Assembly: GCA_009904025.1 (NCBI GenBank) | Contig: WYEE01000118.1 | Location: forward strand, 1-15,295 | From: Thermogladius sp. | GTDB taxonomy: Archaea; Thermoproteota; Thermoprotei_A; Sulfolobales; Desulfurococcaceae | Direction of reading: 5' to 3' | Length of the DNA: 15,295 bases | Shown here: one piece after another, positions 5,634 through 13,344 of the stretch | How positions within the stretch are numbered: position 1 is the first letter of the stretch | Layout: each line of letters begins with the position of its first letter | Notes under the pieces: generated by a model | Database searches by the model: none | What the model was told of the DNA's origin: nothing | The model's input: the letters and a program-made list of their open reading frames with translations, nothing else | Made by a program: the position numbers and the translations under genes

Positions 5634-6389
5634 GTGGATGAAGATTTGAGCAGGGAGAAGACTCTAACCGTAAAAATACTAGAATTTGTGAGAGACAACC
5701 CTAGCGTGTCAGTGAAAGAGGTTGCGGAGTTCTTCAATATCCCGCAGGATCTAGCGAGAGTTATATTGCAGAAACTGAGGAACAAGGGCTTTGTTAGGAA
5801 GGAGGGGAAGGGTTTCTTCATCACGGAGAAAGGTGAGTGGTTGCTAGGTAGAGGAGAGACCTCAAGACAGGAACCCGGAGAGAAAGAGATTTCGGAGACT
5901 TCCCAGCCTCAACCCGGCTTAAGTGGAGAACCCAGCACAGGGGGGAGGAGCGTTGAAGAGAGGTTGCGGGATGTGGAGGCAAGGGTTAAGTTGATTGAGG
6001 ATAAGCTTAGAAGAATCGAGGAGGCCCTATCTAAAATATCGGGGTTTGATAGGCGGTCAGCTGGCGAGAAAGCTGGGAGTAAGCTAGAGCTTGAGGGCGG
6101 AAAAACCATCAGTAAGCCACCAAAACCCGTAATGAGCCTCCAGGAGGCCGCCAACCAGTTCCCGGCTTTACTGGAGCAATGGAAGATAGAGGGTGTTGTC
6201 GTCCAGGTTGGAAGCTTACTCGTGGAGAGAAACTTCCTAGTTGATTTCATAAAGAAGTTCCCTATTCCAGTAGACAAAGTCGAAGAGCTCCAACCAATGG
6301 AGAAAGCGGTGTTCAACGAGTTGAGAAGAGAGGCTTTAATAATACTCCACGGGGGTAGAGAGTATAAGATCGTTAGGAATATCGTCTAA
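5634..6389 (+). CDS. Winged-helix protein with coiled coil, candidate transcription regulator
   Basis: The frame is open from GTG 5610, but GTG 5634 is preferred. The TATA element at 5595-5606 predicts a transcript start near 5625, and GTG 5610 lies inside a putative operator with no room for a ribosome binding site. This gives 251 residues. An N-terminal winged helix (helix VKILEFVRDN, then VSVKEVAEFFNI and a recognition helix LARVILQKLRNKG, then a wing with FFITEKG) is followed by a Glu/Pro/Ser-rich linker, a heptad-like coiled coil (VEERLRDVEARVKLIEDKL, about 115-141 of the long frame) and a C-terminal alpha/beta domain of about 85 residues that I do not recognise. It is divergent from the pdo-dtxR operon and probably shares its control. 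It may be a DNA-binding or chromatin-associated protein specific to Desulfurococcales-like archaea. Confidence 0.78.
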   Translation: MDEDLSREKTLTVKILEFVRDNPSVSVKEVAEFFNIPQDLARVILQKLRNKGFVRKEGKGFFITEKGEWLLGRGETSRQEPGEKEISETSQPQPGLSGEPSTGGRSVEERLRDVEARVKLIEDKLRRIEEALSKISGFDRRSAGEKAGSKLELEGGKTISKPPKPVMSLQEAANQFPALLEQWKIEGVVVQVGSLLVERNFLVDFIKKFPIPVDKVEELQPMEKAVFNELRREALIILHGGREYKIVRNIV

Positions 6390-6399
6390 CTTTACTCGC

Positions 6400-6516
6400 C
6401 TACTCCTTCTTATCAAGGACTCTCTTCACATGTTCTCGCAAGCCGGGGCTTAAATCTTTCAGCCCCTCACTCACAACATCCTTTTTTCCCGGTTTCTTCG
6501 GCTTGTAAACGCTCAT
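6400..6516 (-). CDS. Small basic protein, 38 residues
   Basis: A short frame starting ATG at 6516 and ending TAG at 6400. It is preceded by a good GGGTGA ribosome binding site 4 nt before the start and begins 14 nt after the amidohydrolase stop, so it could be the last gene of that transcript. The product begins MSVYKPKKPGKKDV and ends HVKRVLDKKE: a very basic N-terminus followed by one amphipathic helix. This composition suits a nucleic-acid- or ribosome-associated small protein, but I recognise no family. It ends 10 bp from the convergent winged-helix gene and fills most of an otherwise empty 141-bp gap. The strong ribosome binding site and tight spacing are the main support. Confidence 0.55.
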   Translation of the reverse strand: MSVYKPKKPGKKDVVSEGLKDLSPGLREHVKRVLDKKE

Positions 6517-6530
6517 ATTCACCCTTGAAC

Positions 6531-8078
6531 TTAAGTCTCGATATACCCCTTTATCAACTTGAGTACATTTGCTTTAATCTGCCTGAGAGTCGCAGGGTCT
6601 GATCGAATAATTGGGTCTTCGCTCAACTCAACTATATCAGCGTAGCAACCTGGTAGAAGACATCCGAGTCTTGGATCCCCGAGGGCGACAGCAGAGTCTA
6701 CTGTGTAGTGTCCCAGCGCTTCAAGAACCGTAACGCTATTCCTGATTGTCGACGTGGAGTAGTCTATTCCATCTAGAGAACCCCTTGTCAAGGCAGCGTA
6801 GATTGTTTCAAACGGGTTGACCGGCTCCACCGGTGCGTCGGTTGAGTAAGCTGTTATGGAAGCCTCCGCTAGGTCTCTAAGCCTATAGACCCAACTAGCC
6901 CTCTCCCACCCTAATCTCCGGGTGATCCAGCTGTCTGATATTATGAAGTGTGGCTGGAGGACGAGAATAGGCTTAAACGTCTTGAGCTCTGTCAACTGAT
7001 CGTCCCTGACTAGTGAGACATGTTCAAGCCTTATTAAAGTGTTTCCAGCTTTCCTCAGAGCCTTTATTACCATGTCGAGCGCTCCATCACCTATGACGTG
7101 GACAGCGATTTGAATACCTCTTCTCGACGCCTCCTCTAATACGCTTTCAAGCTCCCCCACGTTATAGTTTAAGAAACCCCTTCTACCGGGCGCGTCGTTG
7201 TATTCGCTTGAGAGGAAGGCTGTCCTCGGTCCAAGCGCGCCATCGAGTATAATTTTCAACCCATTCACCCTGAATCTCCTGCCAGGCCTCGACCAGGTCT
7301 CCTCAACAAGCTTCTCCACGCGGCTCATGTCTAGACCTTTCTCATACATGACATAGCTGTAGACCCTAACGGGCAGTTTACCCTCCGAGTCGAGTTGAAG
7401 GAGTACGTCAATCTCCCTCTGAGACAAGCCCGCTGCCCCCACGGCGGTAACACCATAGGCCTCGAATCCCCTCAACCCTAGGAGTAGGGCCTCCGATGTC
7501 TCCGTCTCCGACATAGAAGACCTTATATGGGATAGAAGCCTCCATAAATCATCCTCGTAGATCCACCCCTTCTCTAGATCGCCGTATCCAATGCTACCAA
7601 GGATGCTGAGAGCTAATTCCAAGCCTCTCTTATTTAGGGTAGCCATGTGGCCTGAGACATGCTGTATTAGAACAGGCTTGTCATCAATGAAGGCATCTAT
7701 CTCCCAGGAATAAGGCATCCTCCCCTCCTCGAGTTTCGAAGGATCTACTCTCGGCGCTATGACCCAGCCCGCTATACTCCTGCTTTCACCCGCCACTCTC
7801 TCCAGCAGGCTTCTAAGACTCCCAGTTGCAATGCTCCCCCCAAGCAGCATGTTATAGCCGAGGGAGTCAGGGTGTGCGTGGGCATCCACGAAACCTGGGG
7901 CCAGGACGTTACCCGATTCCACGACCTCATAGTCCTCGCCTACCAGAGACTTTTTTAAACTCTCGTAGTCGCCTGTCGCAACAACAACCCCGTTGGAAAC
8001 CAGGAGAGCCTCGCCGGTCACAAGTGGCTTATAGCAGTTGATCACTCTCCTCTTGCTTCTCACAAGGATGTAGGGCAA
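6531..8078 (-). CDS. Amidohydrolase family protein, YtcJ-like
   Basis: A 515-residue metal-dependent hydrolase of the Amidohydro_3/YtcJ group, near the family's usual length. Motifs in order: GNVLAPGFVDAHAHP with His67 and His69; KIILDGALGP with Lys275, the expected carboxylated metal-bridging lysine; AVHVIGDGA with His327; RLEHVSL with His353; and YSTDAPVEPVNPF with the catalytic Asp414. The N-terminal 60 and C-terminal 50 residues form the small beta-sandwich part. The substrate cannot be read from sequence; members hydrolyse amides and related cyclic or N-acyl compounds. The TTG start at 8078 is supported by GGTG 8 nt upstream. It follows gapN by 43 bp on the same strand, with a T5 run between, so co-transcription is possible but not certain. 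Confidence 0.88.
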   Translation of the reverse strand: MPYILVRSKRRVINCYKPLVTGEALLVSNGVVVATGDYESLKKSLVGEDYEVVESGNVLAPGFVDAHAHPDSLGYNMLLGGSIATGSLRSLLERVAGESRSIAGWVIAPRVDPSKLEEGRMPYSWEIDAFIDDKPVLIQHVSGHMATLNKRGLELALSILGSIGYGDLEKGWIYEDDLWRLLSHIRSSMSETETSEALLLGLRGFEAYGVTAVGAAGLSQREIDVLLQLDSEGKLPVRVYSYVMYEKGLDMSRVEKLVEETWSRPGRRFRVNGLKIILDGALGPRTAFLSSEYNDAPGRRGFLNYNVGELESVLEEASRRGIQIAVHVIGDGALDMVIKALRKAGNTLIRLEHVSLVRDDQLTELKTFKPILVLQPHFIISDSWITRRLGWERASWVYRLRDLAEASITAYSTDAPVEPVNPFETIYAALTRGSLDGIDYSTSTIRNSVTVLEALGHYTVDSAVALGDPRLGCLLPGCYADIVELSEDPIIRSDPATLRQIKANVLKLIKGYIET

Positions 8079-8114
8079 TTATTTGACACCAGGGATAGGT
8101 ATGCGGTTTACGGG

Positions 8115-8119
8115 AAAAA
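8115..8119 (-). terminator. Possible gapN terminator, T5 run
   Basis: A T5 run on the minus strand begins 3 nt after the gapN stop. Archaeal RNA polymerase often stops at such runs without a hairpin. It is short, so read-through into the amidohydrolase gene is likely. Confidence 0.3.
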
Positions 8120-8121
8120 GT

Positions 8122-9645
8122 TTAGACGAGGAAGTTGTAGACTCCTCTACCCTTATAGTTGTATATTACGGTCTTAGTCGCCATAACGTACTCGACACTA
8201 TACCCAATGCCCTCTCTCCCTATCCCGCTGCTCTTCCTACCGCCAAACGGGTAGTAGCCTATACCATGCCTAGGCATATCGTTGATGTATACTGCCCCTA
8301 CTTCAAGGTATCTTATAGCTCTCCTTATTCTCTCTAGGTCTCTCCCGAAGACCGCGGCGTCGAGACCGTAGTCCCTCCCGTTTGCGAGCCTGATAGCCTC
8401 ATCCAAATCCCTGAAGCTTGTGATCAATGCTACAGGAGCAAAGACCTCCTCCCTGTAAAGTTTTGATTCAATCATTTTCTCGTGTGAGCTGAATTCTATG
8501 AGGGTGGGTTCAACGTAGTTGCCGCCTAGTCGTCTGCCACCATACAGTAGGATCCCCCCTCTCTCCAAAGCATCCTTTATAGCGTCCATCATGCTCTCAA
8601 CTGCCTCACCACTTATTAGAGGCCCCATGACCGTGGCTGGGTCGCGTGGGTCGCCTACAACAACCTTCTTTAACTCCTCCACTAATCCCTTCTTGAATTC
8701 CTCGTAGACCTTCTCCTCAACTAATATCAGCTTTATAGCATCGCATCTCTGGCCGGCGTAGCTGTAGATCCCTGCCGCGACAGCCTTCGTAGCCTGGCTG
8801 ATGTCCGCATCTGATAGGATTATGGCTGGGTCTCCGCCGCCTAACTCCATTATATACTGTTTCACCCCACCGGTGGCGAGTACGTGTCTCCCTGTGGAAG
8901 AGCTACCTGTAAGGCTTACAACCGAGATCCGTTTATCGGCTACAAGCGGGTCTGTCTCTCTCCCGGGTAGCGTTAGCACTGCGAACGAGTCTTTCGGGAA
9001 CCCTGCTTCCTCTACAATCTTCGCGAACAATAACACTGGCAACGGGTCTGCGCTAGGCGGCTTGATTACCACGGCGTTACCGCTTATCGCACTGTATACG
9101 AATTTAGTGACCGAGTCGAACAACGGGTAGTTGAATGGTATTATCGCGAGGACAACGCCATAAGGCTCCTTCCTTACCACGGCCTCTGTTTCAAGTGTGG
9201 ATTGATCCCAGTCTCCCGCAATATACTCACCAGGGACTTTCCTTGCGTCTAGGGGGGAATCCCTGAGCCTGCTAATACTCGCGTTCAACTCGCCTCTAGC
9301 CTGCGCGTAGGTCTTACCTGTGTTGAGGACAAGAATTCGAATGAAATCTTCAGCATATTTCTCCATCAAATTCGCTATGTTAAGCATGTACAAAACCCGC
9401 TTGAAACCAGGTGTATTCCTAATACTCCACCTCCCTTTCTCGTAAATCTTCGCGATAACACCTTCCACATCCCTATAGGTTAACTTGGGGATGTATCCTA
9501 TCACAGAGTTGTCTATGGGGGAGTAGACGGGGGTCCAATCTCTTCCTGAAAGCCACTCTCCCCCGGCATAGGTCTTGTAGTAGACCTTGCCATCAATAAC
9601 CTCGTATATGTCCTTGAAGATGCCTGTGGGGGCGTATTCTACCAT
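8122..9645 (-). CDS. gapN: Non-phosphorylating NADP-dependent glyceraldehyde-3-phosphate dehydrogenase
   Basis: A 507-residue aldehyde dehydrogenase that reads very like Thermoproteus tenax GapN, including GGVKQYIMELGGGDPAI and the tail motif YINDMPRHGIGYYPFGGR. It oxidises glyceraldehyde 3-phosphate straight to 3-phosphoglycerate in the cytoplasm, bypassing phosphoglycerate kinase in the archaeal modified Embden-Meyerhof pathway. Catalytic residues are visible: Asn172 (PFNYP), Lys195 (VIKP), Glu267 (MELGG) and Cys301 (GQRCDAIK). The SLTGSSSTG segment (244-252) is the cofactor-binding turn. ATG at 9645 is preceded by GGGG at 6 nt, and a TATA box (9672-9687) puts the transcript start about 8 nt before it, so it has its own promoter with a very short leader. 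Cofactor preference and allostery are inferred from the family. Confidence 0.93.
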   Translation of the reverse strand: MVEYAPTGIFKDIYEVIDGKVYYKTYAGGEWLSGRDWTPVYSPIDNSVIGYIPKLTYRDVEGVIAKIYEKGRWSIRNTPGFKRVLYMLNIANLMEKYAEDFIRILVLNTGKTYAQARGELNASISRLRDSPLDARKVPGEYIAGDWDQSTLETEAVVRKEPYGVVLAIIPFNYPLFDSVTKFVYSAISGNAVVIKPPSADPLPVLLFAKIVEEAGFPKDSFAVLTLPGRETDPLVADKRISVVSLTGSSSTGRHVLATGGVKQYIMELGGGDPAIILSDADISQATKAVAAGIYSYAGQRCDAIKLILVEEKVYEEFKKGLVEELKKVVVGDPRDPATVMGPLISGEAVESMMDAIKDALERGGILLYGGRRLGGNYVEPTLIEFSSHEKMIESKLYREEVFAPVALITSFRDLDEAIRLANGRDYGLDAAVFGRDLERIRRAIRYLEVGAVYINDMPRHGIGYYPFGGRKSSGIGREGIGYSVEYVMATKTVIYNYKGRGVYNFLV

Positions 9646-9671
9646 AATTAACCCCTGGGGTATTTTATCAA

Positions 9672-9687
9672 TCTTTTAAATAAAAAC
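9672..9687 (-). promoter_or_regulatory. gapN promoter
   Basis: The minus strand reads TTTTTATTTAAAAGAT. The centre near 9679 predicts a start around 9653, leaving only about 8 nt of leader before ATG 9645. The T-rich stretch 9713-9735 just after the thrC stop may end the thrC transcript. Confidence 0.5.
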
Positions 9688-9737
9688 TTTATGATGCATT
9701 GAGAGAGGAGTAGAATATTAAAATAATTGTTTAAAGA

Positions 9738-11006
9738 CTAAAAGGCTATATTATAATGCCTGCTGGCTGCCTCGAAGAATTCTCTCTCGGTGGGGTTTAT
9801 CAAGGGGGCGTCTCCAGCTGTTTTCTTGACCACCTCGGGGTCCTTCAACCCGTGGCCTGTAACCAACACTACAACAGTCTCATCTTTTTCCACCATCTTG
9901 TTCTCCAGAGCTTTTATCAGGCCGGCTAAGCCTGCTGCCCCGCTTGGCTCGGCGAAAACCCCCTCGAGGCTCGCCAGCAATTTCATAGCTTCAACTATCT
10001 CGCCGTCGCTGACTACCACACCGTAGCCGTTAGTCTTGTAGAGTGCTCTCAAACCAGCATCCCCATCCCACGGGAACGTGTCTTCAAGCCCCGTCGCTAT
10101 GGTTTCAGGCGGCTTCTCCCATGGTTTTATCTTATCGGGGTCGGCTCTTTCAGCCCAGGCCCTGACAAACGGGTGGTTTCCCTCTGGTTGGACAGCGACA
10201 ATCTTAGGGTAGCCGGAGATCCAGCCCACCATATTCCAGTCCCTGAACCCGTTGAAGACACCTGTGAGAAGGCTGGCGGCCCCTGTTGGCACGAAGACCT
10301 GGTCCGGTATTCTCCAACCCAGTTGCTCGACGATCTCCATGGATATTGTCTTAGGCCCCTCGATCTGGTATGGGTTGAAGACGCCGAAGCTTGGGCTAGG
10401 GTAGAAACCGTACTTCTCGCTTAGAACCCTCATCATCTTCACCGTCGGATCCTCAGCCTCGGTCCACCTAACTTTGAACACCTTTGCTCCGTAGTACAGG
10501 AGTTGGGCTATCTTGCCGAAGCCGGCGAAGTCCGGTACGAAAGCGTATACCTCGATACCGGCCTTAGCCCCGTAGGCGGCTAGGGCTGCGGCGGCGTTTC
10601 CGCTACTAGCTATAACTGCCCTCTTGAAGCCGAAGTACTTGGCCATGGAGATAGCGACGCTCATAGCCCTATCCTTGAAGCTACCCGTCGGGTTCCTTGT
10701 CTCGTCCTTCAGGTAAAGGTTCTTCAATCCGAGCTTCTCACCCAGCCTACCCGCCTTCAGCAGAGGTGTCCCGCCCTCTCCAAGGCTAACAATATATTCC
10801 TCGCTTGGCACAGGCAGGAACTCCTTGTATCTCCACATGTAGAATGGCCTCTTAGACAGCTCCTCTCTAGAAATGCTCCTCGAGATGGCTTCGTAGTCGT
10901 AGTAGATGTCCAGGCGGCCGAGATCGTTGTTGCGACACGTAATGGGTTTCTCGTCGAGCACATAGATCCTACCGCACTTACTGCATTTCAAGTGGGTGAC
11001 GAACAA
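9738..11006 (-). CDS. thrC: Threonine synthase-like PLP-dependent enzyme
   Basis: A 422-residue fold-type II PLP enzyme. NPTGSFKDRA carries the cofactor lysine (Lys111), ASSGNAAAALAAYGAKAG (133-150) is the phosphate- and substrate-binding loop, PTGAAS and VFAEPSGAAGLAGL follow, and VVVLVTGHGLKDP lies near the C-terminus. This set is typical of archaeal threonine synthases, which convert O-phosphohomoserine to threonine. The N-terminus has a rubredoxin-like ribbon with Cys8, Cys11 and Cys24, but Asn27 stands where the usual fourth Cys is expected, so the zinc site is probably incomplete or lost. The TTG start at 11006 is fixed by a strong GAGGTG 7 nt upstream. No homoserine kinase or dehydrogenase is next to it. 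Other PLP lyases of the same clade (for example cysteate synthase) are less likely. Confidence 0.85.
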   Translation of the reverse strand: MFVTHLKCSKCGRIYVLDEKPITCRNNDLGRLDIYYDYEAISRSISREELSKRPFYMWRYKEFLPVPSEEYIVSLGEGGTPLLKAGRLGEKLGLKNLYLKDETRNPTGSFKDRAMSVAISMAKYFGFKRAVIASSGNAAAALAAYGAKAGIEVYAFVPDFAGFGKIAQLLYYGAKVFKVRWTEAEDPTVKMMRVLSEKYGFYPSPSFGVFNPYQIEGPKTISMEIVEQLGWRIPDQVFVPTGAASLLTGVFNGFRDWNMVGWISGYPKIVAVQPEGNHPFVRAWAERADPDKIKPWEKPPETIATGLEDTFPWDGDAGLRALYKTNGYGVVVSDGEIVEAMKLLASLEGVFAEPSGAAGLAGLIKALENKMVEKDETVVVLVTGHGLKDPEVVKKTAGDAPLINPTEREFFEAASRHYNIAF

Positions 11007-11040
11007 CCTTACCCACCTCGGCTTGATTTAATCCAGTGGA

Positions 11041-11052
11041 GAATAAAATAAG
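11041..11052 (-). promoter_or_regulatory. Probable thrC promoter
   Basis: The minus strand reads CTTATTTTATTC, an AT-rich TATA-like element. A start near 11021 would leave a leader of about 15 nt that just holds the GAGGTG ribosome binding site. Confidence 0.42.
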
Positions 11053-11072
11053 CTTGGGCACATTAATTGCTG

Positions 11073-11113
11073 GAACCGTTGTCGGATCCGCAAGGTTCGT
11101 GGAGTTTTCACGA
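11073..11113. repeat. Two overlapping inverted repeats between phoU and thrC
   Basis: GAACC-G-TTG-T-CG (loop GATC) CG-CAA-GGTTC at 11073-11098 makes ten base pairs with two single-base bulges and contains the palindrome CGGATCCG. A second hairpin TCGTG-N7-CACGA (11097-11113) overlaps it by 2 bases, so they may exclude each other. It is not followed by a T run on the minus strand, so a classic terminator is unlikely. A transcript end signal or an operator just upstream of the thrC promoter are options. Confidence 0.45.
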
Positions 11114-11141
11114 TGATATAGCCGTGGAGCCAGGAGACCTG

Positions 11142-11753
11142 TCAGAAAGTCTTTATTTTCCTGGCAAGGTACTCCATGTGGTCTAGCATCCTTTCAACAT
11201 GCCTTAGGACTAAGACGTTGATCACATCGTTCTTGGTAAACCTATCTTTTTCAGCTAGCTCTTTAAGGGTTGTGAGATATCTTTCATCACTCCTCTCCTC
11301 TAGCTCGAGTAGCTTGTTGGCGTCAATTAATTCCAATCTACCGCTCAAAACCTTTCTCGTGAAATCAGATAACTCGTTGAGCATCTCAGATATCATCTTC
11401 TCGACGTCGCCCCCCACTTCAACCCTCCCGAAGACTTTCATCACCCTACCTATCTCCCAGCAATACCTTGCTATCCTGTAGTAATCGTACGCCATGTCGA
11501 GGATTAATGTATAGTACCATAAGGCATTGCCCACAGGCCTATACCTGGCGATCTCCTCGAAGACTTGCGTGTAGAGCTCCTCTCTCAGAATATTTTGTCT
11601 AACGGTAAGATCGTATAGAGTTTGAAACTCTACCTCAGAGATCCTGCCCCGCCTAACGACTTGCAGTATAGTTGATAAAGCCGCTAGAGCCTCTTTTGAA
11701 ATAGCGTCCATGAGTCTCAAGGCGGGTTTACCCTCATAATCCATGTCGCTCAC
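11142..11753 (-). CDS. phoU: PhoU-like phosphate regulator
   Basis: A protein of about 203 residues, all helix, last in the pst operon. The C-terminal stretch NDVINVLVLRHVERMLDHME matches the PhoU signature (arHLERigDH), and an ARYRPVG segment near residue 70 corresponds to the middle of the family. One helical bundle is clear and the tandem repeat is degenerate. PhoU proteins bind metal and phosphate-sensing partners and restrain the Pst transporter; no PhoR/PhoB pair is visible here, so the partner in this archaeon is unknown. The start is taken as GTG 11753, which overlaps the pstB stop as GTGA and has GGAGGGG upstream; TTG 11756 and ATG 11744 are alternatives. Confidence 0.82.
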   Translation of the reverse strand: MSDMDYEGKPALRLMDAISKEALAALSTILQVVRRGRISEVEFQTLYDLTVRQNILREELYTQVFEEIARYRPVGNALWYYTLILDMAYDYYRIARYCWEIGRVMKVFGRVEVGGDVEKMISEMLNELSDFTRKVLSGRLELIDANKLLELEERSDERYLTTLKELAEKDRFTKNDVINVLVLRHVERMLDHMEYLARKIKTF

Positions 11754-12502
11754 CAACCCCCACTCAGGAGGCTTTGTGTGATAGGGTTCCTCGTCTTCAA
11801 CGCAACCTCCCTTACAGGGCCCTCCTCTACAATCCTCCCCTCAAACATTACCGCAATATAATCCCCTATTCTAAGAGCCTGGTTGGGGTTGTGAGTCACC
11901 ATGATTATAGTCAACTCGTTCTTCAGCTCTCTCAAAGCCTCCTCGATCTTCTTTGAGTTGACGACGTCTATGTTGGCGGTTGGTTCGTCCAGCAAGAGCA
12001 CCTCAGGTCTCATAGCGAGAGCCCTCGCAATACACAACCTCTGCTTCTGCCCGCCGCTCAGTATATTGGGTCGCTTGTCTAGCCTGTCTTTCACCTCATC
12101 CCACAGCATCGCCTTCTCGAGAGCCCACTTCACGATACTTTTAACATCGCTGTCCCCCCTGGCAATGCCGTTTACTTTGGCTGGTAAGGCGACGTTGTCG
12201 AATATACTCAAGTGTGGGAAGGGGTTCGGTATCTGGAAAACCATCCCAACCCTCCTTCTAAGTTCAACAGGGTTTAGAGTGAAGATGCTTTCACCGTCTA
12301 GCTTTAAGTCACCGCTCCAATCCACCTTACCATATAATTCCGTGAGGCGGTTTATGCTTTTGAGGAAAGTGGTCTTGCCTGAACCACTTGGCCCCACTAT
12401 CACAGAGATACTGTTTTTTGGGGCGCAGAAGTCTACTCCTCTCAATATCTCTGTATTGTTTATCCTTAGCCTAAACCCGGAAGCCTCGACATGGCATTTC
12501 AT
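11750..12502 (-). CDS. pstB: Phosphate ABC transporter ATP-binding protein PstB
   Basis: A 250-residue ABC ATPase that powers phosphate uptake from the cytoplasmic face. Motifs: Walker A GPSGSGKTT (37-45), Q-loop VFQIPNPF (Gln90; the IPNPFP stretch is diagnostic of PstB), signature LSGGQKQRL (148-156), Walker B VLLLDEPT with catalytic Glu173, and switch His204 (VTHN). The start is ATG 12502, which overlaps the pstA stop as ATGA. A longer reading frame would begin at 12580 inside pstA, but its extra 26 residues look unlike any PstB. It pairs with PstC and PstA and lies directly before phoU. Confidence 0.95.
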   Translation of the reverse strand: MKCHVEASGFRLRINNTEILRGVDFCAPKNSISVIVGPSGSGKTTFLKSINRLTELYGKVDWSGDLKLDGESIFTLNPVELRRRVGMVFQIPNPFPHLSIFDNVALPAKVNGIARGDSDVKSIVKWALEKAMLWDEVKDRLDKRPNILSGGQKQRLCIARALAMRPEVLLLDEPTANIDVVNSKKIEEALRELKNELTIIMVTHNPNQALRIGDYIAVMFEGRIVEEGPVREVALKTRNPITQSLLSGGW

Positions 12503-13344
12503 AGCTCGACACCCCTCACAAGCTTTGAAGCAGTGAATAAAAACAGATAGATTAAGTAGAGAGCGAGGACGGCACCCCACGCGAAGTCGAATTGGACTTG
12601 GAAGGGCGAGCTCGCGAGCATGAATATTAGAGTTGTAATAGTTGAAGAGGGTTGGAATAGGCTTGTAGGATACGATGTGAGGGCGTTGCCTATTGTGAAT
12701 AATACAGGTGCTGTCTCACCCATCACTCTAGCTAGTGTGAGAGTAAGAGCTGAGGCTAGGCCGGACTTGCTTATCCCGAGCACAACTCTAGTCAATAAAC
12801 CCAGCCTGTCCAACCCTATTGAATAACCAGCCTCCTTATAGGTCAGCGGTATGTTCGAGAACACGTTCTCGAAGTAAGTGAGCTCCATTGGTAAGGCAAC
12901 GATTAGAAGCGAGATCGAGCCTGCCAGCAGGCTTTGCGTCCTCATCGGTATAACAAGTAGTATGTATACTATTAGGGAAATCGTGATCGTGGGTAAACCG
13001 TACAGGCCTTGAAAAGCCGCCCTGACAAATCCCATAAACTTCGAGCCCCTATGCTCTACTAGGAAGAACCCTAGTATTATGGAGACAGGGGTTGAGATTA
13101 AGATAGCTAACCCCGATGTTAGGAGCGAGCCCACGAGGCTTGGGCCAACTCCGCCTAGGGGCTTCGATTCAGTCGGTAGTGGCGGTGTCCCTGTCAATAG
13201 GTTGAATCCGTTGAGCAAGGCGATCCTCAGACCATTCACTAGAATACTCACATGTATCAGCAAGATAACAGCTAGTGATATTATTGAAAGTGTAGCGACA
13301 GTCAATCTTATCGCGAGGACCTTGATAAACCTTAGGCTAACCAC
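12499..13344 (-). CDS. pstA: Phosphate ABC transporter permease PstA
   Basis: A 281-residue membrane protein with about six hydrophobic helices, the first at roughly residues 10-35. The cytoplasmic EAA-type loop YKEAGYSIGLDRLGLLTRVV (about 168-187) docks to PstB, and RVMGETAP downstream matches the conserved RALGETAP of PstA. The GTG start at 13344 is supported by an almost complete Shine-Dalgarno, GAGGTGATC (13349-13357), placed inside the end of pstC; the genes overlap by 8 bp. With PstC it forms the phosphate channel across the cytoplasmic membrane. Confidence 0.93.
   Translation of the reverse strand: MVSLRFIKVLAIRLTVATLSIISLAVILLIHVSILVNGLRIALLNGFNLLTGTPPLPTESKPLGGVGPSLVGSLLTSGLAILISTPVSIILGFFLVEHRGSKFMGFVRAAFQGLYGLPTITISLIVYILLVIPMRTQSLLAGSISLLIVALPMELTYFENVFSNIPLTYKEAGYSIGLDRLGLLTRVVLGISKSGLASALTLTLARVMGETAPVLFTIGNALTSYPTSLFQPSSTITTLIFMLASSPFQVQFDFAWGAVLALYLIYLFLFTASKLVRGVEL

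Noticed and set aside
11901..12536. A 211-residue plus-strand frame opposite pstB
   Set aside because: It is the antisense shadow of a strongly conserved ABC ATPase, with no promoter or ribosome binding site.
12503..12580. A 26-residue N-terminal extension of PstB
   Set aside because: It lies inside pstA, has no PstB similarity, and the ATGA overlap at 12499-12502 gives a much better start.
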